Part shown: piece by piece, positions 13,035-13,390 of the stretch
Layout of the letters: every line of letters starts with the position of its first letter
Numbering within the stretch: position 1 is the first letter of the stretch
From: Fidelibacterota bacterium
GTDB lineage: Bacteria > Bipolaricaulota > Bipolaricaulia > Bipolaricaulales > Bipolaricaulaceae
Assembly: GCA_024277405.1 (NCBI GenBank)
Contig: JAJRVI010000181.1
Coordinates: 1 to 13,390 of the forward strand
Reading direction: 5' to 3'
Length of the DNA stretch: 13,390 nt
Made by a program: the position numbers and the translations under genes
Notes under the pieces: model-generated
Told to the model about the DNA's origin: nothing
Seen by the model: only the letters and a program-made list of their open reading frames with translations
Databases searched by the model: none

Positions 13035-13390
13035 TCAGCCGGACAAAAAACCCCGGGCCACTTCCTCGAGGTCCAACCCCCGCCCCCGCTCCAGCGCCCG
13101 CTCGAGCTCCTCGGGGGACATCGCGTCCCTCAGCTTGGGCAGGAGATCGTCCACGCCCCCCTTGGCGTCGATCTCCAGCGCGGGATGATGTAGGACCAAT
13201 CCCACGAGCTCCGCCGCCCGCCCCACCTCCCCTCGCCGCATGAGGTGTCCCTCCAGCTTGGCCACACACCCCAACACCAGGGGATCGGCGCGGACCTCCA
13301 GTGCCCGGCCCAGGCCCTCCCGCAGGTAGCTGACCCCCTCTTCCTCTTCGCCGACGGCGAAACACACCTCACACAGGTTCATAAGGGAGA
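13035..13390 (-). CDS. C-terminal part of a TPR-like protein (cut by right edge)
   Basis: The minus strand is open from the right edge to a TGA at 13037-13035, giving at least 118 residues; a methionine at 13382 is probably internal, because the frame stays open beyond it. The text has helix pairs rich in Ala, Leu and Gly: FAVGEEEEGVSYLREGLGRA, VLGCVAKLEGHLMRRGEVGRA, AELVGLVLHHPALEIDAKGG. It ends with MSPEELERALERGRGLDLEEVARGFL. This ending is typical of the C-termini of large TPR proteins fused to AAA ATPase, kinase, cyclase or LuxR/BTAD-type regulator domains. Those domains would lie outside the window, so the function cannot be stated. It converges on the acidic-tail gene across a 66-base gap with no clear terminator. 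Confidence 0.7.
   Translation of the reverse strand, partial: SLMNLCEVCFAVGEEEEGVSYLREGLGRALEVRADPLVLGCVAKLEGHLMRRGEVGRAAELVGLVLHHPALEIDAKGGVDDLLPKLRDAMSPEELERALERGRGLDLEEVARGFLSG

Overview
This window is high-GC bacterial DNA, densely packed with genes. It has strong GGAGG-type ribosome binding sites, frequent GTG/TTG starts and several start/stop overlaps. A D-Ala-D-Ala ligase implies a peptidoglycan cell wall. A flavodiiron O2/NO reductase next to a ferritin-like protein, plus a carbamate kinase cassette, point to an anaerobic or microaerophilic, amino-acid or ureide-using bacterium. The gene mix would fit a deep-branching, possibly thermophilic lineage such as Bipolaricaulota/Acetothermia, but that is only a guess; nothing here is taxonomically decisive.

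Left block (1-5995, minus strand): eight tightly spaced genes read leftwards from a likely promoter at 6015-6043. In transcription order they are a flavodiiron protein, a ferritin-like protein, an unrecognised 131-aa protein, an ABC ATPase without a permease, D-Ala-D-Ala ligase, a UPF0173-type metallo-hydrolase, a class I aminotransferase and the 5' part of tlyA (TTG start, runs off the left edge). Upstream, also on the minus strand, lie a 199-aa protein that may have an ADP-ribosyltransferase-like fold (6104-6703) and a major facilitator transporter (6796-7941).

Centre-right block (8143-12046, plus strand): a FadR/GntR-family regulator with an apparent operator inside its own promoter, then carbamate kinase, then two divergent paralogous carbamoyltransferases of the YgeW-like or 'knotted' kind. 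A strong intrinsic terminator closes the unit at 12074-12109. Both carbamoyltransferase genes are preceded by a shared palindromic GTGAC/GTCAC leader repeat. The inferred job is phosphorolysis of a carbamoylated (ureido) metabolite to carbamoyl phosphate, followed by ATP formation by carbamate kinase. The substrates are unknown, and the second enzyme has lost the Cys-Leu of the family HCLP motif. This cassette is the most interesting part of the window.

Right end: a probably secreted 251-aa protein with a long acidic proline-rich tail (12213-12968) has its own promoter. Convergent to it is the C-terminal end of a TPR-like protein that runs off the right edge (13035-13390, minus). I see no tRNA, rRNA, CRISPR array, insertion sequence or phage gene.
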